A stretch of 8,989 bases of DNA, taken from the NCBI GenBank assembly GCA_017651385.1, contig JAGCCY010000289.1, forward strand, positions 1 to 8,989. The letters are read 5' to 3'. The notes beneath the pieces were generated by a model. The model worked only from the letters and a program-made list of their open reading frames with translations, was not told the DNA's origin and did no database searches. Each line of letters opens with the position of its first letter. The stretch's first letter is position 1. Below are positions 1 to 6,013 of the stretch, piece by piece. Source of the DNA: Lachnospiraceae bacterium. GTDB taxonomy: Bacteria > Bacillota > Clostridia > Lachnospirales > Lachnospiraceae. Position numbers and translations under genes: made by a program.

Positions 1-274
1 CGAAAGCTTCTCTCCCAGGTATTCCAAGATCCCCTTCATGAATATATCCAATACTATTCAAAGCTGATACCACATCATTAATATTTTCCTTTTTCACGAC
101 AACATCAATATCTATTATTGGCTTGGCTGCCAATCCTTCCACTGAAGTGCTGCCAACATGCTCAATAGAAATTGCAAGCTCTCCGAGTGCCTGCGCAAGC
201 TCATTTTTTATTTCCACAAAATTCTGCTTCCATTTTTTATCATATGGAAGTACAACAACATGTTTTGTTCTCAT
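1..274 (-). CDS. GrpB family protein (nucleotidyltransferase-like), 3' end cut by window edge
   Basis: The first 91 codons of a GrpB-family protein are present; the rest lies beyond the left edge. The translation opens MRTKHVVVLPYDKKW, then shows IEHVGSTSVEGLAAKPIIDI at residues 38-57 and GYIHEGDLGIPGREAF at 76-91. The GSTSV...KPIIDID core is the hallmark of GrpB/UPF0157 proteins, which have a nucleotidyltransferase-like fold. The cellular role of most members is unknown, so no reaction is claimed. The ATG lies four bases after the stop of the isochorismatase-family gene, and its Shine-Dalgarno GGAG is inside the end of that gene, so the two are probably co-transcribed and translationally coupled. 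The region is visibly AT-richer than the genes from rlmD onward. Family assignment is firm; biological role is open. Confidence 0.9.
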   Translation of the reverse strand, partial: MRTKHVVVLPYDKKWKQNFVEIKNELAQALGELAISIEHVGSTSVEGLAAKPIIDIDVVVKKENINDVVSALNSIGYIHEGDLGIPGREAF

Positions 275-278
275 TAAG

Positions 279-803
279 CTATTTCTCCATGATTTCAATT
301 GCTTCATTCAAAGAAATGCAGTAGGCAAATCTCTTTGGCCACATCATTTCATTGTAATATTTATAAGTCGTTTCGCCATCCATGTAATCATTATCAAACG
401 TAGAGTTTGTTCCCTTTGGAATGATTACTCTGTATCCTCTTTCAAAAGCTGATTTCACAGAGGCATCAATACAAAAGTTAGTCTGAAGCCCCACAATCAT
501 AAGTACCTTGTCTTTCTGCTCATCAAGATACGTAGCAAGCTCTTTATTTCCGAAACAACTGTTAATCTCTTTTACAAAAATCTTCTCCCCAGGTTCTGGA
601 GTAACTTGGTCAGCTATCTCAAAATCTACATCACCAATGGAAAATCCCGTCCCGGGACCATCATCATGTTGAACATAAATAACCTCAACGCCGTTCTTCC
701 TTGCAGCATCAATGATACTTATCACATTCTTTAAGAAGCCAGCAAAATCATATAATCTTTCGTCCGTAATTCCTTTTTGTATATCTATTACAACGAGCTT
801 CAC
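279..803 (-). CDS. Isochorismatase-family cysteine hydrolase
   Basis: A cytosolic alpha/beta hydrolase of the isochorismatase/nicotinamidase superfamily, which cleaves amide or vinyl-ether bonds of small metabolites; the substrate cannot be read from sequence. I choose the GTG at 803-801, giving 174 residues, because a perfect GGAGG lies eight bases upstream and the protein then opens MKLVVIDIQKG, as expected. Seven codons further upstream a TTG is open but has no binding site. In the 174-residue numbering the catalytic triad is Asp7 (VIDIQKG), Lys78 (VKEINSCF) and Cys111 (GLQTNFCID), the last within the family's cis-peptide/nucleophile loop. The C-terminal MWPKRFAYCIS segment resembles the usual 'w..rfA.v.s' ending. 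It follows rlmD by 31 bases and precedes the GrpB gene by four. Base composition is AT-rich compared with rlmD, suggesting separate ancestry. Confidence 0.9.
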   Translation of the reverse strand: MKLVVIDIQKGITDERLYDFAGFLKNVISIIDAARKNGVEVIYVQHDDGPGTGFSIGDVDFEIADQVTPEPGEKIFVKEINSCFGNKELATYLDEQKDKVLMIVGLQTNFCIDASVKSAFERGYRVIIPKGTNSTFDNDYMDGETTYKYYNEMMWPKRFAYCISLNEAIEIMEK

Positions 804-811
804 CTGATATT

Positions 812-816
812 CCTCC
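812..816 (-). promoter_or_regulatory. Ribosome binding site that fixes the start of the isochorismatase-family gene
   Basis: The minus strand reads GGAGG here, followed by eight bases and then GTG at 803-801. This supports the GTG over the TTG at 824-822, which overlaps the region just upstream of the binding site and has no site of its own. Confidence 0.8.
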
Positions 817-834
817 AAGTCCAATCAATAATTA

Positions 835-2247
835 CTATTGTACAATACGCTGTAATTTATAGTTCTTTGCCTCATGAAGTTTGGACAATAAACATACAGT
901 CTCTGCGTTCGCGGTCCAGGGGAACTGGTCGACCGCAACTGCGCGGGTAACCTTGTAACCGTATGACCCGATGACTTCAAGGTCACGCACAAAACTTGTG
1001 GGCTTACAGGATATATAGATGATACGGTCCACGCCGTAATCCAGTATCTTTGGAAGAGCCTTCGGATGGATCCCGTCACGCGGCGGATCCAGCACTATAA
1101 AATCAGGCTTTTCGGGTATGTTATCCAGAACTTTCAGCACATCGCCCGCAATAAATTCGCAATTATCGATGCCGTTCAGCTTTGCATTGTCTTTTGCGGC
1201 TTCTACCGCTTCTTCCACGATCTCGACACCGTATACCTTTTTGGCAACAGGGCTTAAAAGCTGGGTAATGGTGCCTGTTCCCGAATAAAGATCGAATACC
1301 ACCTTATCGGGCTTTCCGCCTTCGGTCAGGTCTCCTATTAATTCACGGACGGTCGAATATAAGACCTCCGCACTTTTCGAATTGGTCTGGAAAAAAGAAA
1401 ATTCACTTATCTTAAAATCAAGCCCCAGAAGCTTTTCATTTATATAGTCGCGGCCGTATAAAATGTCAGTTCTGTCACTTTTTACAACATCCGAAAGCGA
1501 ATCGTTTACCGTATGAAGGATGCTCACGATCTTACCCTTAAGATCAAGATTTAAAAGCATGTCGGTAAAAGGCTTAAGATCAGGCTCAGCTTCACTTGAA
1601 GTCACAAGGGCCACCATTATCTCGCCTGTAAATGCGGCTTTTCTCACAAGAAGATGCCTTAAATATCCCGTATGCATCATCTTATGATGAAACTTATATC
1701 CCGAATCTTTCCAATAATCGTTGACAGCCTTAAGGATCGTGCGATAATCCTCGTCGCAGATATAGCAGTTATCCGTAAGGACCACATCGTAAAAACTCCC
1801 GCGCCTGTGCATGCCAAGGCTTAACGGTCCGTCCTTATACTCGTCACCGAAAGAAAACTCCATCTTGTTGCGATAACCTTCATAAACGGGGCTTGCTTTT
1901 ATGCCGTCCCATCTGTAAGAGCCGTCTTCAAGCACGGTATCGAGGAGTTTTTTGACCATCTGCTCCTTTAGCTTAAGCTCATCTTCGTATTTTCTTGTAA
2001 GAAAAACACAGCCGCCGCAAATGTTAAAATGCGGACACTGCGACGGAACGGCTTCCTTAGATCTTTCGATCACATCCAAAACGTTTGCCTCAGGCTTCCC
2101 CTTTCTTAACTTGGTTATCCTGAGCTTAACCCTGTCGCCCGGAAGCGCATTCTTGGCCGAAACCGGTCCTTCTTCGGTATCTATTACCGCTTTGTTGGGA
2201 AAGCCTAACTCCCTTACGATCCCTTCAAGTTCCTGTCCTTTTTTCAT
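835..2247 (-). CDS. rlmD: 23S rRNA (uracil-C5)-methyltransferase, RlmD/RlmCD (RumA) type
   Basis: This SAM-dependent enzyme makes 5-methyluridine in 23S rRNA (U1939 in E. coli RlmD; Bacillus RlmCD also does U747). Starting at the ATG at 2247 gives 470 residues. In order: an N-terminal TRAM RNA-binding domain (about 1-62); a 4Fe-4S cluster motif with Cys71, Cys77 and Cys80 (CPHFNICGGC), the fourth ligand probably Cys161; FFQTNS near 285; SAM motif I DLYSGTGTIT (319-328); LDPPRDG (386-392); the nucleophile Cys414 in YISCKPTSFVRDL; and the general base Glu449 in ANAETV. All key residues are present. Whether it modifies one or two uridines cannot be seen. The start is unusual: a perfect intrinsic terminator ends two bases before the ATG and no Shine-Dalgarno is visible. 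An in-frame TTG at 2271 lies inside the terminator loop and would add eight unlike-family residues. Confidence 0.93.
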   Translation of the reverse strand: MKKGQELEGIVRELGFPNKAVIDTEEGPVSAKNALPGDRVKLRITKLRKGKPEANVLDVIERSKEAVPSQCPHFNICGGCVFLTRKYEDELKLKEQMVKKLLDTVLEDGSYRWDGIKASPVYEGYRNKMEFSFGDEYKDGPLSLGMHRRGSFYDVVLTDNCYICDEDYRTILKAVNDYWKDSGYKFHHKMMHTGYLRHLLVRKAAFTGEIMVALVTSSEAEPDLKPFTDMLLNLDLKGKIVSILHTVNDSLSDVVKSDRTDILYGRDYINEKLLGLDFKISEFSFFQTNSKSAEVLYSTVRELIGDLTEGGKPDKVVFDLYSGTGTITQLLSPVAKKVYGVEIVEEAVEAAKDNAKLNGIDNCEFIAGDVLKVLDNIPEKPDFIVLDPPRDGIHPKALPKILDYGVDRIIYISCKPTSFVRDLEVIGSYGYKVTRAVAVDQFPWTANAETVCLLSKLHEAKNYKLQRIVQ

Positions 2248-2249
2248 GT

Positions 2250-2280
2250 AAAAAAAGGGAGTGCCGGTCAAGGCACTCCC
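2250..2280 (-). terminator. Intrinsic terminator after the acidic-tail membrane protein gene
   Basis: On the minus strand GGGAGTGCC, a six-base loop TTGACC and GGCACTCCC form a perfect 9-bp stem, followed directly by seven T. It begins 12 bases after the TAA of the small membrane protein gene, so it should end the transcription unit containing pcrA. The T-run ends two bases before the ATG of rlmD, so any rlmD transcript started upstream must read through it. Confidence 0.9.
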
Positions 2281-2292
2281 AAACCTTTCTAT

Positions 2293-2562
2293 TTATTCGT
2301 CGCCCTCTAAATCTTCGCCGTCATCGGGTTCATCGTCGTCATCTTCGTCTTCGAAATCTTCAAAATCTTCAAAATCCTCAAAGTCTTCCGAATCCTCCGG
2401 AATAAGGAAGTAGTATACCGCATACGCGATCGCTGCAATTGCCGCAATTGCTCCCAGGATCGATAACACGATAATTATCGGCTTAACTGTTTTCTCAACT
2501 TTCTTGGGATAAAAGCTGTTCTCCTTTATAAGTTCCTTTAATTCATCAATCTTTGCACCCAT
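2293..2562 (-). CDS. Small single-span membrane protein with highly acidic repetitive C-terminus
   Basis: An 89-residue protein when started at the ATG at 2562, chosen because GGAGGA lies eight bases upstream. Residues 1-27 are a charged, mainly basic segment (MGAKIDELKELIKENSF then KKVEKTVK). Residues 28-54 are one strongly hydrophobic helix rich in Ile/Ala. From 56 to 89, 25 of 34 residues are Asp or Glu, including four consecutive EDF repeats (59-70). There is no signal-peptidase site; the basic flank before the helix suggests the N-terminus is inside and the acidic tail outside. I recall similar short 'TM plus DDF/EDF tail' proteins in Lachnospiraceae but know of no function. It follows pcrA and is closed by a terminator, so it is probably the last gene of the EamA-pcrA unit. 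A longer in-frame form from an ATG at 2628 (111 residues) is possible. Confidence 0.8.
   Translation of the reverse strand: MGAKIDELKELIKENSFYPKKVEKTVKPIIIVLSILGAIAAIAAIAYAVYYFLIPEDSEDFEDFEDFEDFEDEDDDDEPDDGEDLEGDE
2348..2383 (-). repeat. Four tandem 9-bp units encoding the acidic tail (Glu-Asp-Phe repeats)
   Basis: On the plus strand the units read tcttcgaaa, tcttcaaaa, tcttcaaaa and tcctcaaag; the following tcttccgaa is a decayed fifth. The unit length is a multiple of three, so gain or loss of copies would lengthen or shorten the tail without shifting frame. Confidence 0.85.
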
Positions 2563-2570
2563 ATGCGTTC

Positions 2571-2576
2571 TCCTCC
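2571..2576 (-). promoter_or_regulatory. Ribosome binding site for the 89-residue form of the acidic-tail protein
   Basis: The minus strand reads GGAGGA, then eight bases, then the ATG at 2562-2560. This is a near-ideal site and is the reason for preferring the shorter reading. Confidence 0.8.
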
Positions 2577-2632
2577 GTTTCCTGTATTTTCTTAGTATTA
2601 AATTGATCAATACTTTTGATATCTTCATAATA

Positions 2633-2640
2633 TCACCTTT
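2633..2640 (-). promoter_or_regulatory. Possible second ribosome binding site, for a longer in-frame form
   Basis: The minus strand reads AAAGGTGA, matching the anti-Shine-Dalgarno end of 16S rRNA, four bases before an ATG at 2628-2626. That ATG is in frame with the 89-residue form and would add MKISKVLINLILRKYRKRRRTH-type sequence, hydrophobic then strongly basic. Whether both starts are used cannot be decided here. Confidence 0.4.
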
Positions 2641-2660
2641 TTTCAATCTTTACCACTTTT

Positions 2661-5018
2661 TTATAGCTTCATAAGCCTTGCAAAAGAAGCATACATGATC
2701 CTTGTGCCTGCGGTATCAAACTGTACGGAAACTTTTTTGTCGGTGCCGGTATCTTCTATCTTAAAAACAGTACCCTCGCCGAATTTGACATGTCTTACAC
2801 GATCGCCGACTCCGTAATCAAGTGCTCCGTTCCCGCCAAGATCGGATCCTTTCTTTACACCCGGCATCTTTGATATAAACGGCTTGTCGGCCTCGGGCGT
2901 TTTCTTTGGAATATATAATCCTTCCTGCTTTTTGTATGTGTTTTCGGGAGCCCTTTTAAATCCGGTAAAAGAACTCTCATCCGTATCCGCTTCGCGCTTA
3001 AATCCCGAAAAACCGGTAACGGAATAAGGCTTCCTTGAAAAGCTCTCCGAATAATCGTCTTCATCGCGATCGTAGGAACGTCTCGAAGTCATCGGAGCTA
3101 TATCGAAAAGATCGTTCGGGATCTCTCGCACAAACCTGCTTATCGGGTTGTACTGTGTCTCTCCGCGGTTCATTCTCGCCTTAGCGGCCGTTATGGTAAG
3201 TTCTTCCTTGGCTCTTGTAATGGCTACGTAAGCAAGCCTTCGCTCCTCCTCGATCTCGACATCACCCGCCGATACCGACATGTAACTGGGAAACAGACCG
3301 TCTTCCATACCCACAAGATATACATTCTTAAACTCAAGACCTTTTGCCGAATGAATGGTCATAAGAAGGACCCTGTCTTCATTTTCATCGACGGAATCGA
3401 TATCGGCAATCAGCGCGATCTCTTCAAGAAGCTCGGACAGCGTCGGATGCTCGCTTTCCTGACAGTAGGTTGCGATCTTTGAACGGAGTTCTTCGATGTT
3501 CTCTATCCTGTCCTCTGCCTCCTCCTCGGATTCGACATCCATGTTGTTGATATAATCCGTAACGTCCAGGACAGTATCAAGGATCTTTGAAACACCCTCT
3601 TCTTCAAGCCTTGCACGAAACATAAGTATCATATTCACAAAATTGTGGAGCTTATCATAGCTTGCGCCGCGAACACCGGTAAGGTCAGGTCTTTCAAGAG
3701 CGTCAAAGAACGATATCCCGTGTGAATCTGCCACATCCTGAACCTTGTTGATGGTGGTGGCTCCGATACCGCGCTTTGGTATATTGATGATCCTTCGCAC
3801 GGCTATATCATCCCTTCCGTTATCTATCGTCTTAAGATATGCGATAAGGTCTTTTATCTCACGCCTTGAATAGAAGTTTACCCCGCCCACTATCCTGTAC
3901 GGCACATTGTCGTTTATAAGTCTTTCTTCAAAAGAACGCGACTGTGCATTTGTCCTGTACAGCACTGCGTTTTCATGATACTCACTGTTGCCCTCGCGGA
4001 CATTTCTCTTTATCTCCAGAGAGACATATTCCGCTTCTTCAAACCCGTTATCAAACTGTCTGAAATGTATGCTGCTGCCCCTGTCCTTTTTGGACCAGAG
4101 TGCTTTATCCTTACGGGATGCGTTGTTTCTTATAACGGCGTTTGCCGCATCAAGGATGTTCTGGCAGGAGCGGTAATTCTGCTCAAGCTTTACAACCTTT
4201 GCCTCCGGATAGAAATGTTCGAAATCAAGGATATTTCTGATGTTGGCTCCCCTGAAGCGATATATGGACTGATCGTCGTCACCGACCACACAAAGATTGT
4301 GCCTTGAGCCCGCAAGCAGTCTTATGAGCTCAAACTGTGCGGTATTTGTGTCCTGATACTCATCGACCAGGATATACTGCCAGCGATTCTGATAGTTTGA
4401 AAGCACATCGGGATTTGATTTAAAAAGCTCTACGGTCTTCATTAAAAGATCGTCAAAATCAAATGCATTGTTCTTCTTAAGCGCCTGCTGATACTCCCTG
4501 TAGCAATCGGCGATCTTTCTTTTCCTGAAATCACCCATTGCGGACATATAATATTCATCGGGAGTGATAAGCTCATCCTTGCAATGCGAGATAGCGTTCA
4601 TGATCTCGCGTTCTTTGTACTGCTTTGTGTCTATCTCAAGCTTTTTTGTCACATCCTTGATAAGATGCTTCTGATCGTCGGTATCGTAGATCGTAAAATT
4701 CGAATCGAACCCTATGTGATCCGCAAACCGCCTCAATATCCTTACGCACATTGAGTGAAAGGTCGAAACATGTATCTGCTCGGAGCCGAAACCAACAAGC
4801 TTATCCACTCTTTCGCGCATCTCGCCCGCAGCCTTGTTGGTAAAGGTTATAGCGAGGATATTGTAAGGATTGACGCCCGCTTCATCGATAAGATAGGCGA
4901 TCCTGTGTGTAATGACACTTGTCTTGCCAGAGCCTGCACCCGCTAATATGAGCAAAGGCCCGTCTACCGTAAAGGTCGCTTCTTTCTGCTGTTCGTTAAG
5001 TCTGTCGTATATACTCAT
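2661..5018 (-). CDS. pcrA: ATP-dependent 3'-5' DNA helicase PcrA (UvrD/Rep superfamily 1A)
   Basis: A 785-residue helicase of normal PcrA length, acting in DNA repair, removal of RecA filaments, plasmid replication and transcription-coupled repair. All SF1A motifs are intact: Walker A AGAGSGKT (26-33), Ia ITFTNKAAGEM (57-67), Ib STFHS (85-89), II LVDEYQDTN (217-225), III VGDDDQSIYRFRGA (245-258), IV LEQNYRS (278-284), V MTIHSAKGLEF (553-563) and VI RRLAYVAITRAKEEL (593-607). A low-complexity linker (about 640-730) leads to the Tudor-like domain (about 735-785, GDRVRHVKFGEGTV), which in Bacillus PcrA contacts RNA polymerase. The presence of that domain and the VDEYQDTN/SIYRFRGA signatures favour PcrA over RecB- or AddA-type proteins. 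The ATG has GGAG six to seven bases upstream. It lies 18 bases after the EamA gene, so it is probably co-transcribed with it. Confidence 0.97.
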   Translation of the reverse strand: MSIYDRLNEQQKEATFTVDGPLLILAGAGSGKTSVITHRIAYLIDEAGVNPYNILAITFTNKAAGEMRERVDKLVGFGSEQIHVSTFHSMCVRILRRFADHIGFDSNFTIYDTDDQKHLIKDVTKKLEIDTKQYKEREIMNAISHCKDELITPDEYYMSAMGDFRKRKIADCYREYQQALKKNNAFDFDDLLMKTVELFKSNPDVLSNYQNRWQYILVDEYQDTNTAQFELIRLLAGSRHNLCVVGDDDQSIYRFRGANIRNILDFEHFYPEAKVVKLEQNYRSCQNILDAANAVIRNNASRKDKALWSKKDRGSSIHFRQFDNGFEEAEYVSLEIKRNVREGNSEYHENAVLYRTNAQSRSFEERLINDNVPYRIVGGVNFYSRREIKDLIAYLKTIDNGRDDIAVRRIINIPKRGIGATTINKVQDVADSHGISFFDALERPDLTGVRGASYDKLHNFVNMILMFRARLEEEGVSKILDTVLDVTDYINNMDVESEEEAEDRIENIEELRSKIATYCQESEHPTLSELLEEIALIADIDSVDENEDRVLLMTIHSAKGLEFKNVYLVGMEDGLFPSYMSVSAGDVEIEEERRLAYVAITRAKEELTITAAKARMNRGETQYNPISRFVREIPNDLFDIAPMTSRRSYDRDEDDYSESFSRKPYSVTGFSGFKREADTDESSFTGFKRAPENTYKKQEGLYIPKKTPEADKPFISKMPGVKKGSDLGGNGALDYGVGDRVRHVKFGEGTVFKIEDTGTDKKVSVQFDTAGTRIMYASFARLMKL

Positions 5019-5036
5019 AATTTCTCCGTAATGATC

Positions 5037-5915
5037 TTATAATGCCGATATAACAACTCCGGCCGATACCACAAGGGCACAGAATATCTTGTATCCCATG
5101 TTCTTTTCTTTAAATACTATGCGCCCGCCCACTATCGTAACGATAACACAGATCTGCTTGAGTATGGTCATTACCGTGACCTTGGAAGCGGGGTCTCCGT
5201 TTGCCAGGAAAAGGCAGCGGTCGGCTATGATAAACAGTACGGCTATAAGCCATACATGAGGGTTTTTAAGCACGCTCTTCCAGTCGATCTTCGTGCGTGA
5301 TATAAGCACGTACAATCCGTAATAGACAAGCATGAACAGCATATACCAGAACTGAAGCTGTGAGCTTGTCATGGTGCGCATTAAGATCTTATCCAGTATG
5401 CCCGATACGGCATTTAAGAATGTGGATATAAAAGCCACAACGAGGATCCATGCGGACAGGACCGTTTTTTCTTTGTCCCGTATCTTAAAATTGCCCTTTC
5501 CGTTCATAAAAACGGGGATGTATTTAAGAAGCAGCAAACCTATGATCACAAGCGCCATACCGAGATACTGGTTAAAGCCCATGGTCTCTTTAAGTATTAT
5601 GACACCGAGTATGAGCGAAAATACCATTCTGGACAGATCCACTATACCGTATATACCTATGGGCATCTTATCGATGGCGATAAATCCGCACAGGAAAGCT
5701 ATAAATATGACAAAAGACTTAAAAGCCGTAAGAAGAAGGTCTCTTGCCGCCACGCCTCCGGCATTCCTTACATCGGGTAAGACCAGACAGAATGCTATCA
5801 GCGTATAGACAAACAAAACCTCTGTCACACCGTTCTTCTCAAGGGCTTTTTTCTTTGAAACATCACGAATGCCCTTAAGGATCCCGTAAATAAGTACAAG
5901 TACTATCCACTTCAT
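5037..5915 (-). CDS. EamA/DMT-superfamily transporter, about ten membrane spans
   Basis: A 292-residue inner-membrane protein of the drug/metabolite transporter superfamily with two tandem EamA repeats. About ten hydrophobic helices can be drawn (roughly 2-15, 31-47, 62-81, 90-108, 116-134, 152-172, 187-205, 220-236, 246-266, 274-292). The two halves show the matching 'K-E ... G' ends of TM4 and TM9: GVIILKETMGFNQYLGMAL (residues 104-122) and GGRIVFKEKNMGYKIFCAL (263-281), with Glu110 and Glu270 equivalent. Members move metabolites, amino acids, nucleotide sugars or drugs; the substrate is not readable here. The start has GAGG five bases upstream. It is the first gene of the unit with pcrA, and its leader carries a hairpin-plus-T element and a likely promoter. 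Association with the KDG genes upstream is only positional. Confidence 0.88.
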   Translation of the reverse strand: MKWIVLVLIYGILKGIRDVSKKKALEKNGVTEVLFVYTLIAFCLVLPDVRNAGGVAARDLLLTAFKSFVIFIAFLCGFIAIDKMPIGIYGIVDLSRMVFSLILGVIILKETMGFNQYLGMALVIIGLLLLKYIPVFMNGKGNFKIRDKEKTVLSAWILVVAFISTFLNAVSGILDKILMRTMTSSQLQFWYMLFMLVYYGLYVLISRTKIDWKSVLKNPHVWLIAVLFIIADRCLFLANGDPASKVTVMTILKQICVIVTIVGGRIVFKEKNMGYKIFCALVVSAGVVISAL

Positions 5916-5924
5916 AAATACCTC

Positions 5925-5952
5925 AAAAAGCGGACATCTTTTCGATGTCCGC
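5925..5952 (-). terminator. Intrinsic terminator after kdgK, touching the EamA gene's ribosome binding site
   Basis: The minus strand reads GCGGACATC, loop GAAAA, GATGTCCGC, a perfect 9-bp stem, followed by five T at 5929-5925. The next four bases are GAGG, the Shine-Dalgarno of the EamA gene. It lies about 60 bases after the kdgK stop and probably ends the eda-kdgK transcript. If the promoter at 5958-5986 is real, the same hairpin also forms the extreme 5' end of the EamA-pcrA mRNA. Confidence 0.85.
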
Positions 5953-5957
5953 CCTCT

Positions 5958-5986
5958 ATATTACCAAATGTTTGTTCGAAAGTCCA
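5958..5986 (-). promoter_or_regulatory. Probable sigma-A promoter for the EamA-pcrA unit
   Basis: On the minus strand TGGACT (5986-5981, four of six matches to TTGACA), a 17-base spacer and TAATAT (5963-5958, four of six matches), with an extended TG one base before the -10 box. The expected start point, around 5950-5952, falls at the base of the following hairpin. It lies in the 98-base gap between kdgK and the EamA gene, the only noncoding room available for a promoter of that unit. Confidence 0.55.
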
Positions 5987-6013
5987 GCCAAATATCGGTA
6001 TGAAATTTACCGT

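Noticed and set aside
822..824. TTG as start of the isochorismatase-family gene
   Set aside because: No Shine-Dalgarno before it, while the GTG seven codons later has a perfect GGAGG at ideal spacing and gives the expected N-terminus.
804..890. Promoter for the isochorismatase-GrpB pair at the end of rlmD (TATAAA and TACAAT boxes)
   Set aside because: No acceptable -35 sequence at 16-18 bases from either box.
2272..2295. The acidic-tail protein and rlmD are in the same reading frame, separated by a single TAA, suggesting a possible read-through fusion
   Set aside because: In-frame arrangement has a one-in-three chance, the terminator lies between them, and no recoding signal is visible.
2591..2620. 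Possible promoter (TTGATC with an A/T-rich -10-like stretch) before the inner start of the acidic-tail protein
   Set aside because: No good -10 hexamer at proper spacing; AT-richness alone explains the match.
5371..5808. Plus-strand open frame of 145 codons opposite the EamA gene
   Set aside because: Mirror of a hydrophobic coding region; no binding site and no recognisable protein features.
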